A stretch of DNA of 64,000 nt from contig JAWPHD010005603.1 of assembly GCA_037043455.1 (NCBI GenBank), forward strand, positions 62,001 to 126,000, written 5' to 3'. Within the stretch, counting starts at the first letter, position 1, and each line of letters starts with the position of its first letter. This document shows positions 12,785-24,021 of the stretch, in pieces. The DNA comes from Cyrtodaria siliqua (lineage: Eukaryota; Mollusca; Bivalvia; Adapedonta; Hiatellidae). The notes under the pieces are model-generated. The model was not told where the DNA came from, searched no databases, and was given only the letters and a program-made list of their open reading frames with translations. The translations under genes and the position numbers were made by a program.

Positions 12785-15700
12785 AATTAAGCGTCATGCT
12801 GGTTTGGTCCAGACATTGGGTGGTACGGAGATGCTATAATTATACTCAACTATTTAAGGATGTGCTGGGTCGAAGGTGCACTGAACAAAAGGTGACATGG
12901 GTGAGGCACTGGTACTTGAGCCGCAAATATTATTAAAAGTTAAATTTAAAAAAAAAACGATACCCTGCTATCTATATAACACATGGTCAGGATGCTTGTT
13001 TGACACCAACTTGGCCAACCTCGTTTCGAAGTCTATATTTTTGTCAAATTAGCGAATTGATTCAAAACCTTTACACCTTGTGTTATATAGATACTAGGGT
13101 GTCGTTTTATTTATTTTTTTATAATATTTGCGTCTCAAGTGCTAGTGGGGTGAGGTGGGTTGTCAAGAGCCAAACAGTTCCGTTATATCGTGTTAGCCGG
13201 TTCGTCTATATTCGTAAACTAGGAGAGCGTTGTCGCCAACGTAAATGAGCCTGAAACAACCACGGTTACAATGTATTGTGTATTTTCGGGCTAATTTATG
13301 CCTTTATGCGTCATCAGTATTTCAATTCACTGATACTGATAATTATGTTCCCAAAAAATAATGTGCTTTTATCATGTTATGAGACCCGCTTTGCCTACCC
13401 ACTCAGTCGTCGAAACGTTCCTTTAACTAATATATCCTCTCATGTTTTAACTTCTAAAATGGTGAAAACATGCTTTAAATTGACACTAACTATTCAAATT
13501 GAATATGCGTACTATTTGCATAAAGAGATTGCAGCTTTAACTTCAGTCAAGAAATGTAAAATATCTTAATTAAGGACGCATATAATTCAGTTGCAGTATT
13601 TTTGGTGTGAATTTTATTTATTTATATTTAGATCAAAGCCTTTTTGTCAATATCTTGTTTATCGACCAAAATTAAATCACCAGGGGGCAAATACTGCTTT
13701 GAAATTTGGTAAAAAGTAGTTCTTTTAAACCAACTATGATGAATGATGTTAGGAAAATTATGTATACAAAACGTACATCACTAGATAATTAACAATTGAG
13801 AACATTTTCTCACTGTGGATATTTCACATTTGATGTTCTTCAATCAATATTCTAGATATATTTATGTAAAACTAGAAACATGTCCATGGGACACGGATGC
13901 CCCACTGAAAATAATCAGCGAAAAACGTAAAATTTGACAAAAGGGCCGTAACTCAGGTAATACGCGGTCGACTTTGACGCCGAATCGATATGCCCATCTT
14001 GAGAACATAGGTAAGCAACATATAGAGTTTATAAACAATCGGTTGAAAACTGTGGGAGGCGATCACACAAGATAATTTAACATCATGAATGAATGAATGG
14101 TGTTTTACGGCACGTCGACACAAAAAGGTCGACACAAAAATAGGTCATATTGTGCGCAAAAACTGATGGAAAATGAAGTAGTAAATACAAATTAATGTAA
14201 ATATATAAAGATAAAACTATTTACAAAAAAGGGATGATAATAATCTTTTATGGGTATCCGGGGTAGTAATACAAACTATATTTGTAACTCAACAAATGCC
14301 CGTCAACGGGTATATAAATAAGTAAATATATTAATTTAATATAAAATTTGCTAAAATAAGACCGTAACTCCAATAATACAATGTCGATTGTGACACCTAA
14401 TCCACGTGTACATCTTGACATCATATGTAAGATTCCTCCACAGTTTCAAAACAAACAGACGGACGGACACTCGGACGGACATGGTTAATGTTATTTGCCC
14501 CCTCACCAATCGGTGGTGGGGGCATACAAAACTATATATTTTATAGCTTTCCGCTCTTTACTGGGGTCGTCAGAAACTATTGACTTGTTCGTCAGCACTT
14601 TGTCTAACCTAACCATTTGTACTGCATTTGTTACACGTTTTTTAGTCGGTGGCCTTTATCACCAACAATAGTTTTGACTTAGTAACATCATAGTAGTATA
14701 CCCATGTTGGATTCATTGTAAACTTTAGAGGCTGACTATGCTAACTAAAACGTAAAATGAAAGCATAATTATAATAATACTTCTCAAAATATGCCAAATT
14801 AATAATTTAAATTTGTGTAGTGCAACTCTCTAAAATCTTTGTTGGTGATACATATATTGTGGAACGGTATCAACGTAAATATACATATACCGATTTCTTT
14901 AGTTAAATCTACTGCGATGAAAATTGAACGCATATAGGGCCCTGGTCAAATGTAATCTGACCTGACCCTTCATTTAGGACAAGTTTTCGTTATCACAAGC
15001 TAGTCTTCATCATTTCCACGTGTATATGAGAGCTGAATTGGGTTTTACGACACACCAACACGTGCCAGATTATATGGCGTCTTACAGGAATGAAATGCCA
15101 GGCCCATCCTCCATTTACATCGAGATAAAATATGAAGAATGGGCCTAGAACCATCTCACCTGCATAACTTTATTTTGTTGACACTCCATTTACGCTGGAG
15201 CCACGTGTATAGTTTTCTTACACCCCTCTAGTGACACATGAAACAATGCAGGGATCACGATGAAGACCTTTAAATGAGCATGAATTGGGATGGGGTCTGT
15301 CTACGTCTCTGACGGGATCTGCAGTGATCCTTTTCTTAGCCCGGAAGCACATGGGGCATTATTGAAAAGAAGTAAAACTGCCAATAAGATGTAGTTTAAA
15401 TACATTTTAAACAAAAGCCACCATCTTATACCAAAATGGACAAAATACTAGAGATGGCAGGAGGGTGTGTAATTGACATATTTACAATATATCCCTGAAA
15501 GAGTTGAACAATAATGGGGACTTGTAAAAACCTTAACCAAAACTTGAAAGATGGCGGGTTATACCTCTTAGGGTAACTCATTGACATAGTTATAGCATAA
15601 CCATGACATATATGTCATGATTCAGGGCTCCTAAATTGATTAACATCAACCGAGTTAATATAGTTTCCTTGGTTGGGACACTCGACGACCTTGAAGCATA

Positions 15701-15870
15701 AACTGTATATATTAAGCGTTACAGTTAGCACCTAGATTGATAAATTCAGTTCCTTAAAACATTCGTGCATATAATTAACAAAATGTGGAGTTTTCAATTT
15801 GTCTTCGTTATTCTACCATAGGTTTAAACATAGAGTAAGTTTCTTTAATTTGCAAACAGGCGCGTAGCTA
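12785..15870. other. Paralogous block B
   Basis: Matches block A in pieces: 12785-13870 with 960-1860; 14567-14597 with one unit of the 33-bp array; 15355-15610 with 5330-5880 minus the 23-bp array; 15680-15860 with 2600-2800. Between them, 13871-14530 looks like an inserted non-autonomous element (starts AAACATGTCCATGGGACACG, ends with a GACGGACGGACA run and GGTGGGGGCATA). No gene seen. Confidence 0.65.
15033..15288 (-). repeat. 290-bp dispersed repeat, copy 1
   Basis: Plus-strand view starts GAATTGGGTTTTACGACACA, contains CATCGAGATAAAATATGAAG and ends ATGAGCATGAATTGGG. More diverged than the copy at 26800. Confidence 0.85.
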
Positions 15871-16600
15871 CCTGTACGCAAAGTACGCAGTTGTGTACAC
15901 ATTGTCCCAAATATTGAAAAATTAAAACGTCCAAAAATTCAATAATAACAAGTTATGGGGGAGGGGGTGGGGAAGGGGGGGGTGGGGGGGGGGGGTGGAT
16001 CAGGTAACTTCTTCATTTATCTCCCTTTTTATTTATTTTTTCTAGAAAAAAAATATCAGAGACAAAATCAGCCTCATTTGGTTGCGGAAATGCCTCCAGA
16101 TTGCACCACAGACGGTCTAGGAAAACGAAATTTACGGGGGAGCATGCCCACGGAGGCCCCCCCTCCCCACACACACACCTAGACTGTTTGCGTACTTATT
16201 ATAAGGTCCCTAGCTACGCCTCTGGCAAATATGCAAGTCATGTAAAAAAAAATCCGCGAGTTTTAAACACACCATGATTGCATTGTGGCCCTTTAACAGG
16301 AACCTCTTATACATGGTATTGTTGGTTCAGTTCTCAACAAAGTTAAAATACATGTTACGTCTCTACGTCACCTGATATAACTAGACCTTAAAAGGGCGCA
16401 CGACAATCTTGATTTTCATTCGCGAAGTTCCGTTAATTTTTCCACAAGTATTTTTGCAATCATTTTATTTATCATAACTTTCACATCCGGGCATTAGCTA
16501 CACATTTCCGAAATGTTGAGATATTCAGTAGCTGAAAATAAAGGGGCTTACTCGGACTTCATCCTCAATCTCTATATGAAAAATCAAGATATTTTTATCA
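15871..16600. other. Intergenic DNA with G-rich tract
   Basis: No gene seen. A G-rich run (15955-16000) and a CACACACA run (16170-16180) create the 75-codon frame at 15955-16182, which is low complexity and not called. 16670-16695 is a CA microsatellite. Confidence 0.4.
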
Positions 16601-16729
16601 TAATTAAAATTAAATGTATGCACACCTGTGTTTTAACATAAGACAGCACCAAAAGAAGATACATAGCTGTACACAAACACACACACACACACACGAAGTA
16701 TATTGCCACGCAATACAATGACCCCTACC

Positions 16730-17831
16730 GGGCATACGTATAAAACTAAAGTTATTCATCGAAACCAATTTTCTATTTATGGTAACAGTGACCTTGACCT
16801 TGGACCAAATGACCCGAATATCAATCCAAGATTCGTTTCCATGAGCCGCACCTATTGATAAAATGTTAAAATCCCTCAAGTTTAATTTTAAACCGAAGAC
16901 AATGTGTCAATTATTCGACTCCTTTGTTGGATCCATTCTGAATTATGGTTGCGAAGCCTGGGGGTTTTCTAAGTCGAAAGAAATTGAAAGGATTCACTTA
17001 AAATTTTGTAAATATATTTTAAATGTTAAGACTTCTACTAGCAATGCGGGTATTTACGGGGAACTTGGGCGGTATCCATTGTATATATTGCGCTATGTTA
17101 GAATCGTTAAATATTGGTGCAAAACAGTTAACTCTGACAATATTATAATTTCTAGTATTTACAATAATTCCGTCAATAACATAGAAAATTGGCGTAATAG
17201 TTGGGCTGGGAATATTAAAAAGCTTCTAAACGAGTATGGTTTTGGCTATGTTTGGAATAATCCAAATAGTGTTCCTTTGAAAACATTTCATACTGTTTTT
17301 AAACAGCGTTTAGGTCGATTGTTTTGTTCAAAAGTGGAACAGCGATGTTGTAAATAATAGAGTTTTGTCAATGTATTTACATTTTAAAGGCAATTTTGAA
17401 TATGAACCATATCTCGATATTTTGCCATATAAGTTGCGAATTGTTTTATCAAAACTAAGACTATCGTCGCATTCACTGCGAATTGAAACAGGGCGCTACG
17501 CACAGAACAGATTAGAAAGAAACCAACGTTATTGTACCATTTGTAATTCTAATGACATTGAAGATGAATACCATTTTGTTTTGATTTGTCCTGTATATGT
17601 TAATATAAGAAGAAAATACATTAAAAAGTACTATTATAAACGTCCAAGTGTTTAAAATTCATAGAGCTAATGAAAACAAGTAATAAGAAAGAGTTGTTTA
17701 ATTTATCTTGGTTTATAAAAGAAGCATTTGATTCTCGTAATGATTTTTTGTTTTATCAAAACTAGGTTTATCCTCGAATGAAAACTATTATCAATTAATT
17801 ATTTATGTTACTGCTTTTGTGATAATGAGAA

Positions 17832-17863
<32 letters not shown>

Positions 17864-18520
17864 ATATTTAATTTAATTTGCGTAAAGTTCAGTGTCATTT
17901 CCACATTTTTATTCAATTATTTAATATTTCAAATTATTCAATAATACAATTTATTTGAAACTAGTGTGCAAAATTATGTTTTTGTTGTTTGTTTGTTTTG
18001 TTTATTCTGTCACGTATAAATGTTTGCATATTGTATATGATGATAAACTTGTAAAGTTTAAATCAATAAAAAATATCTGTCTGTCTGTCCTCAAGGGAAA
18101 TAAGTTATTGATCAGAAACCAATTTTCTAGTATAGTTACAGTGACTGACCAAATGACCCAAATAGCAATCCAAAGCTTCTTTTCCACGAGCCACCACTTT
18201 TGGTAAAGTTTTTCGTTAAAATCCCGCAGGCAAATTTTAGTTACTGACTGGAAACATATTTTCTATTTATACCCTCAGTGACCTTGACTCCAAATGCAAT
18301 CCCAAGCTTCCTCTTCATATAAGCTAGCTACACAACAAGTGTCTGACCAATATCTCATTCCTAACTAAAGTTATTGAGCGGAAACCGTTTTCCTACTTCA
18401 GTAACAGTGACCTTGACCCCAGTGACCCAAAATGAAATCCCAAGCTTTCTTTATATATAAGCTACATACACACCAAGTTCGGGCCAATATCTCATTCCTA
18501 ACTAAAAGCAGATATAAAAA
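16730..18520. repeat. ~135-bp tandem repeat split by a LINE fragment
   Basis: Diverged units with AAACCAATTTTCTATTTATG, AACAGTGACCTTGACC and AATCCCAAGCTTTC occur at 16735-16860 and again from about 18095 to 18520 (3 units). The sequence between is the LINE fragment, so the LINE landed inside this repeat. Confidence 0.75.
16862..18092 (+). mobile_element. LINE 3' fragment (RT C-terminus with zinc knuckle)
   Basis: 16863-17357 encodes a typical post-RT region (LFDSFVGSILNYGCEAWGFS, KFCKYILNVKTSTSNAGIYG). 17365-17655, in a shifted frame, ends with CTICNSNDIEDEYHFVLICP, a CxxC...H...C zinc knuckle found at the C-terminus of several LINE clades. The 3' region contains a T run (17830-17857) and ends with CAATAAAAAATAT and CTGTCTGTCTGTC at about 18065-18090. 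It is 5'-truncated and frameshifted near 17350. Confidence 0.88.
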
Positions 18521-19329
18521 TCGAACAGGAAGAGTAGCATTCAAGGACGACAGTCAACCACAAACACAAACAAACAAAAACAAAGAACAACCTTAAAGAT
18601 AAATAAAAAGCAAGATAAGACATCACAAACACAAAATGGTTGATAATAGCGCTACCGCCGTGGAACGGTCAGTGGCAAAAAAGGCCGCTGGTGGTTTAAA
18701 CCAGGTTCTAGGGTGCACCAAACCTCACTCTTACCCTATTGTCATAAAAAAACAACGGGACATTGTAATCAAAGATATCCCCGGCAGGTTATAATATCTT
18801 ACAAACAAGGCAATTTAAAGACATTTTCTATAGTTTTTTCTGCATAACAGATTTTCTTTAAACTTTTAGTACAGTAAGTCTGTTATATATATAGACAGAA
18901 AAGGCAAAAATAATGGTAGGTCTTGATTGTTAAAATTTTAAAAAATAATTTCTAATGCCACCCGTCAATATGTCCAAAAAGTTGAACAAGTCCATGAAAT
19001 AGCTAAATAAGACATTTTTGAAGTCTAATCATTTATTCATTGGTCACAATTCTGCTAAAATTGTATTAAAATAAAGAACATTTAATTACAATAACATTTA
19101 AAGCTCATCTTTATGTAAAACCTATATTTTTTTACAAAATCTGTAGAGACTATTACCACAATTTATGCACAAATTAGCCCATAATGATACAATTTCCTTT
19201 TCTTTTTGTATGTTCCCAATAATAGAATTTGTTTAAACTTTCTAAGCTCATAGTTTAACATATATAAAAACAAAATGTGCAATAAAAATGATAGGTCCCC
19301 ATGCTTGTTTAGAATTTTTTTTTGAAACC
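18521..19329. other. AT-rich DNA, possible 3' part of the RT remnant
   Basis: No intact gene. A low-AT patch at 18635-18790 (CGCTACCGCCGTGGAACGGT, CCGCTGGTGGTTTAAACCAG) stands out and may belong to the retroelement whose RT lies at 19330-19990 on the minus strand. Confidence 0.4.
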
Positions 19330-19990
19330 CTACCCCTATGCTAAAAGGCTAAGTTTTGTATGAAATTATATAGAAATGGTTGCAAAATGACAGGGCCATA
19401 ACCTCTCTTGATAAACTGTTTAACAAGTTTAATAAAGATTATATGAAAGTGATTATGACCAAGGATGTTACGAAGTTTGTATATCACATCACCATAGAAG
19501 TCAGGTTGTGGTAGTCCTTGTCGCAGAAGAGTTCTTAAATTACTTTTATATTTTTAAAAGTAGATCAGGGTTACGATAATAAAAGTTCGCAAAGGTTTTT
19601 CGAAGTTTATGGTAACGGTAGCCCTGCTGGAGTAGCTGTTTATTTATATAAATATTACAAATATTAAAGTCCTCAACACGACTACAAGCTCTAGAGAAAC
19701 GAATAAGTTGAGAAACATAGACCCCATAAGAAGTAGCTCGGGGAACATCCCCATCTAAATGGGGTTAGATGGGGGATAATTAACAATATCAAAATTAAAA
19801 TCATTTCTCTTGTCATAGATTTTACTAATCATTCCGCCATTATCATAGAGAGATGTAAATCAAGAAAAGAAGCAGCAGTATCAGAAATGTTAGCTTTGTT
19901 GGGTTGAAGTTTCTTAGTATAGATAGTATTAACCGTAGTAGAAAAGAAAGGAGTGTCAATGTTCAATATGTCATCCAAATACCGAGAGGT
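19330..19990 (-). pseudogene. Degenerate reverse transcriptase with YLDD
   Basis: Not a long ORF, but the minus strand reads RYLDDILNI (catalytic YxDD), then KLQPNKANISDTAASFLDLH, then across frames KIYDKRNDFNFDI, SYGVYVSQLIRFSRAC, LLQQGYRYHKLRKTFANFYY and LPQPDFYGDVIYKLRNILG. The order and content match an RT family common in corals, lancelets and molluscs. Several frameshifts and stops; the class (Penelope-like or other) is not settled. Confidence 0.75.
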
Positions 19991-20368
19991 GTCATTAAAG
20001 TTATTGAGCGGAAACTGATTCTAGCAGCAGTTTCAGAGGAGATGTGGAGCAGTTTCAGAGGAGATGTGGTTTGAAGCAAAAGTTAACAGACAGACGAAGG
20101 ACACCCCTATGACTAATCCGTCTGCCAGAAACTATATAGATGTCCAGTTAAACATGATAAAACCGATTTACTTGCTAATACAAGTATATTTTTCAAATAT
20201 AAGACATTGCTAAATTTTGCAAGTAATAGAAGAAACCCACTAATATCTAAATCTATATTTATTCACTGAACACAGTCAACACACCTGGTAAAGCAGTTAT
20301 ACAGTAGGTAAAACATTACCTCTACATGGACTTTGTAGCATCTCAAACAATTGAACCTATTTTTTGTG

Positions 20369-20640
20369 GAATTGAATTTGGTTTTACGGTGCATCAACAC
20401 ATGAAAGGTAATATGGCGCCCAACAGGAATGAACATGCCAGGCTCATCCTCCATGTACATCGAGATAAAATATGGAGAATGGGCCTAGAACCTTCTCACC
20501 TGCAGAACTGCAGAGTTACTGCAAATTCTGTTGTAGAATCTCCATTTACGCTGGAGCCATGTTTATTGTTTTTCTGCCTCTGCTCTAGTGCTTTGAGCGA
20601 GATGATGCAAACCTTTAATGAGCATGAACAAAAAATTATG
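20369..20640 (-). repeat. 290-bp dispersed repeat, copy 2
   Basis: Plus-strand view: GAATTTGGTTTTACGGTGCA to TTTAATGAGCATGAACAAAA. Same family as 15033-15288, 21436-21711, 26800-27102, 28100-28330, 29936-30180, 55131-55280 and 61440-61527. The pentamer tail (TTCAA)n lies at the TTTTACGG side, so the sense strand is probably minus here. The open frame 20326-20646 is created by the repeat. Confidence 0.88.
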
Positions 20641-21435
20641 AAATGAACATGAATTTGGGAGGTGGCGTTAGAAAAAAACTTAAGTACTCGGATTAATATT
20701 ATAGCAAGAGCAAAAGCTTAGTACCTGCATTTTTTTTAATATGTGGCTAAACGCATTTTTTAGTATGTGGCTAAACATGTTAAATTGTATCCCTATATAT
20801 ACTATATTTTAATTTTAATACCTTTGTTTCAGTCCAATATCAACAATAATTACTCAAGGCTATAACAAAAAAGTCACTAAATTTCATTCACGCCTGCCTT
20901 ATTTAACAATATACATATATCAAAAGAAACGTAACTGTAATACAATTACATTATTTTATTGCCAGTCTTACACGTGTGCAGTTAAATATTGCATCAGTTG
21001 CTTTTGTCTTCGCCCTTAAATGAGAAAATAATACAAAGTAAAATTGCACCACTCCCTTATTTGTAAAAAAAAAATTAATATAAATCTAGCAATTAATTTA
21101 TAATGGCGTGAAGTGAATCATAAATGTCCTTTTTTTAATTTAAGCTATTGCTTATAATCTGCTGTATATATATGATAGATTTTTAGTTGACAGCAATTCA
21201 TGGAAACCACAAGTCTTTTTTTAACCATCTCGTCATCTTGTGGGTGTTCCCAGAATAAAGCAGTACGCCCACCTCGGACATAAGTAGCTTTCTCCGATTT
21301 CCTCCCGCATCAAGATCACGCTAATACTGTCTTCCAAGCCATCGAGAGTGATTTGCATAATCTGTGTTTCTTGTTTCATTATCCAGACAGAAGGGTAAAA
21401 GCTACACCCGCACCCACCGAAATCATTTTCATTTT

Positions 21436-21711
21436 GTCTTTTTGTTCATTAAAGGTCTTCATCATCATCCCTGCATTGTTTCAGGTGCTACTTCAGTGGC
21501 GGCAGAAAACAATGATCGTGGCGAGTTAAAAATGAAGTGTTTACAATAGCATTTGCAGCAAATCTGCAGGTTTGCAGGTGAGAAGGTTCTAAGCCCATTT
21601 TGATATTTTTTATCTAGATGTAAAATAATTGGAGACTGGCCAGGAATGTTCATTCCTGTTGGCGCCATATAACCTTTTTGTGTTGGTGTACCATAAAACC
21701 CCAGTTCAACT
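21436..21711 (+). repeat. 290-bp dispersed repeat, copy 3
   Basis: Runs from TTTTGTTCATTAAAGGTCTT to the GTTGGTGTACCATAAAACCC end, opposite in orientation to copies 1 and 2. Confidence 0.88.
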
Positions 21712-22392
21712 GTCTGCTGCAATGTAATCGACAGATCTACAATACAAACTTGAGATATCAAACACAAAACCATATTTAAAATGCACAAACATTTGTAAAC
21801 ATATTGTCTGCTGCAATGTCGTCAGTGACATTTACAACCTCCCACAATTATTAAAAACTTGCTACATAAAAGATATAAAACAAGTGCTGAACATCATGCA
21901 TAACGATGGGAATAAGTGGTTTTATTGCCACTAATTTGTCACGTACAGATTTAATGTCTCACTAATGAACACTCCGTCAAACATCACAGTAGTAAACTCA
22001 CCGACAGGGGACAGGGATCACATAGCAAACACATATGACATATCACAGGGGTTGCGTAAGGACAAGATTTCTCTGAAGAAAACAGGCGCGGCCAACATCC
22101 ATCACTATTACAGTAGTACATTGTGGTGTATACATAAATATAAATAAACCATCAATTACGTTGTATGTGAACATTTTAATACATATCAGGCTATACAGTA
22201 ATCTATAAATATCAAAATACAAATATTACAGTAATCTTCTTAAAAGGAGTCGTATAGATATCTATAAAAAAATAATATAAAACAACATTATAAAATTTAA
22301 TATATTCAAATTTTATTGGCACACTACTTTTGTTCAGATAATTTCACCATATATCACAGCTTTCCCACGGTTCAGATTGATGGAATGTTAGA

Positions 22393-22553
22393 GATTATTT
22401 AACTGCTGGGACCGATTACAGGGAAATCTTTCACAAGATGGTAGACGTGTGGTTCTTTTCACGAACAACTATAGTGAGAGAGTGAAAAAAACAAAAAACA
22501 CCTACCATCACATGAAGGATTTCCCTATAATCGAACCCAGCAGTTAAATAACC
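22393..22553. mobile_element. 160-bp MITE with ~55-bp inverted termini
   Basis: TTATTTAACTGCTGGGACCG...GGGAAATCTTTCAC...GATGGTAG at 22396-22450 is repeated inverted at 22502-22550 (CTACCATCACATGAAGGATT...CCCAGCAGTTAAATAA). This is a near-complete hairpin with no coding capacity. Confidence 0.85.
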
Positions 22554-23661
22554 TATTTAAAACATTTTATATCAGTTTTATGTATTATTTTAACCAAAAT
22601 TATTTACTTTATTGAATGTTATCGGCGGATGACGTCGACATCAGCAACACTTTCTTGACGTCATTACTCAATGTCACAGTCAGTTGTTTTCGTGTTTGGA
22701 GTTAGTTAATATTTAGCTATTATGAATATTCTTTCAATGAGAAATCCCAATCTTTCACCCATAGAAATGTAATAAAAGGTATTCAAACTGGATTATTTTA
22801 GAACATATAACAATATCACCGGTGAACTATAAACTTATGTATTTACAAATAATTAACTCTTTTTTTTAAACAATATATCCAAGATCTATTAATGAACCCC
22901 CTGTGCACCCCAATTGTTCATTTTGATATTGTGCTGGAATTACTGATTATGTTGGTGCCATATAACCTGTTCGTGTTGGTGTGCTTTAGAACCCTCTTTT
23001 ATGGGTAAGTGCAGATTTGGAATTCCTGGTGTATAACTGTTTAAAATACTTATACCTAGGATTGGAATTTCACAATCTCAACTAGATATCCTCGATTCTT
23101 TTCACATTCCATTGACATTTTGTGTGTTGATGGGTGTTGATGTGTATTGATGTCATTATTCATTATCCATCAATGTTTGTATATAACCTGACAAGACTGT
23201 GTTAAAATGACGTAAAACATCATACAAACCATCAATGTTTGTACTTTCAACGTTAATTTTACAAAATTGCATCATCATGCAAATGTTCAAATTTTTTACA
23301 TCATTGTAGATGCACGTGATTTTTATCCAGCACAGGTATGTAAGATAACAGTTCCAGCAAATACGGAGATTTTCCAGCACATCTGTAAAACGTAAATATC
23401 CTTATCTGCATCTAGTTTGCAAAAATGTAAATTATTTCGCTATGCAACGTGAAACTGTATCTTGTTCTTCATTTATATACAGTTACAATAGTTCGGCATT
23501 CACCCGTCAATCTAATGGCACTTTACTCTTTACTGGCATCTCGTATGCATAAATGTATATCATTTCAAGGGCTCAACGTAAAACTGTTGTATTGTGGTCT
23601 TTCTTTATCATGCATTATAACAATAGTTCCGCATTCCCCTTTCGATTAAATGGGACTTTAC

Positions 23662-23823
23662 TCGACACATCGATACTGTCCCTGATTTGCGATACCACTT
23701 TCCCATATTCGCGCAAGCGGGTGAAGAAAACCATTAATCTGATCGACACATCGATACTGTCCCTGATTTGCGATACCACTTTCCCATATTCGCGCAAGCG
23801 GGTGAAGAAAACCATTAATCTGA
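23662..23823. repeat. 81-bp perfect tandem duplication at the GRAMD4 stop
   Basis: Two practically identical 81-bp copies (23662-23742, 23743-23823), starting TCGACACATCGATACTGTCC. The right copy includes the GRAMD4 TAA codon, so on the minus strand the duplicated unit begins at the end of the CDS and runs into the 3'UTR. Confidence 0.95.
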
Positions 23824-24021
23824 ATCTGAATCTGAATATAAAGTGCCAAATGTAAAGTTCTGTATCCTGGAGGAGATATTCTCAGACGACAACCTGCTAC
23901 TGATGCTGCTATCCCTTTGATGTGATGGGCTAGCCTGCCTACCCTGTTTTGCATCTTTAATGGCCTGTTCTATACTTTTTGTGACATCATCCCTGCCAAT
24001 AATGCCTCCAAAGATTAATGC
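23815..24021 (-). CDS. GRAMD4: GRAMD4 exon 18, terminal exon
   Basis: Encodes ALIFGGIIGRDDVTKSIEQA, matching vertebrate PLVFGAMVHRDEAFETILSQ, then a serine-rich tail ending SDSDSD before TAA at 23815-23817. Acceptor CTTTCAG. The tail from about residue 582 is longer than in vertebrates. The stop lies at the edge of an 81-bp tandem duplication, 23662-23823. Confidence 0.93.
   Translation of the reverse strand, partial: ALIFGGIIGRDDVTKSIEQAIKDAKQGRQASPSHQRDSSISSRLSSENISSRIQNFTFGTLYSDSDSD

Larger units (their letters stand above)
20641..23661. other. AT-rich DNA downstream of GRAMD4
   Basis: Apart from repeat copy 3 and the MITE at 22393-22553, no gene is seen. 21225-21400 matches part of the SINE body at 47780-47870 (CCATCGAGAGTGATTTG). 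22920-23000 resembles the tail of the 290-bp repeat. Part of this stretch may be GRAMD4 3'UTR. Confidence 0.4.

Noticed and set aside
20263..21788. Frames of 106-107 codons at 20326-20646 (+) and 21465-21788 (-)
   Set aside because: Both fall within opposite-orientation copies of the 290-bp dispersed repeat.
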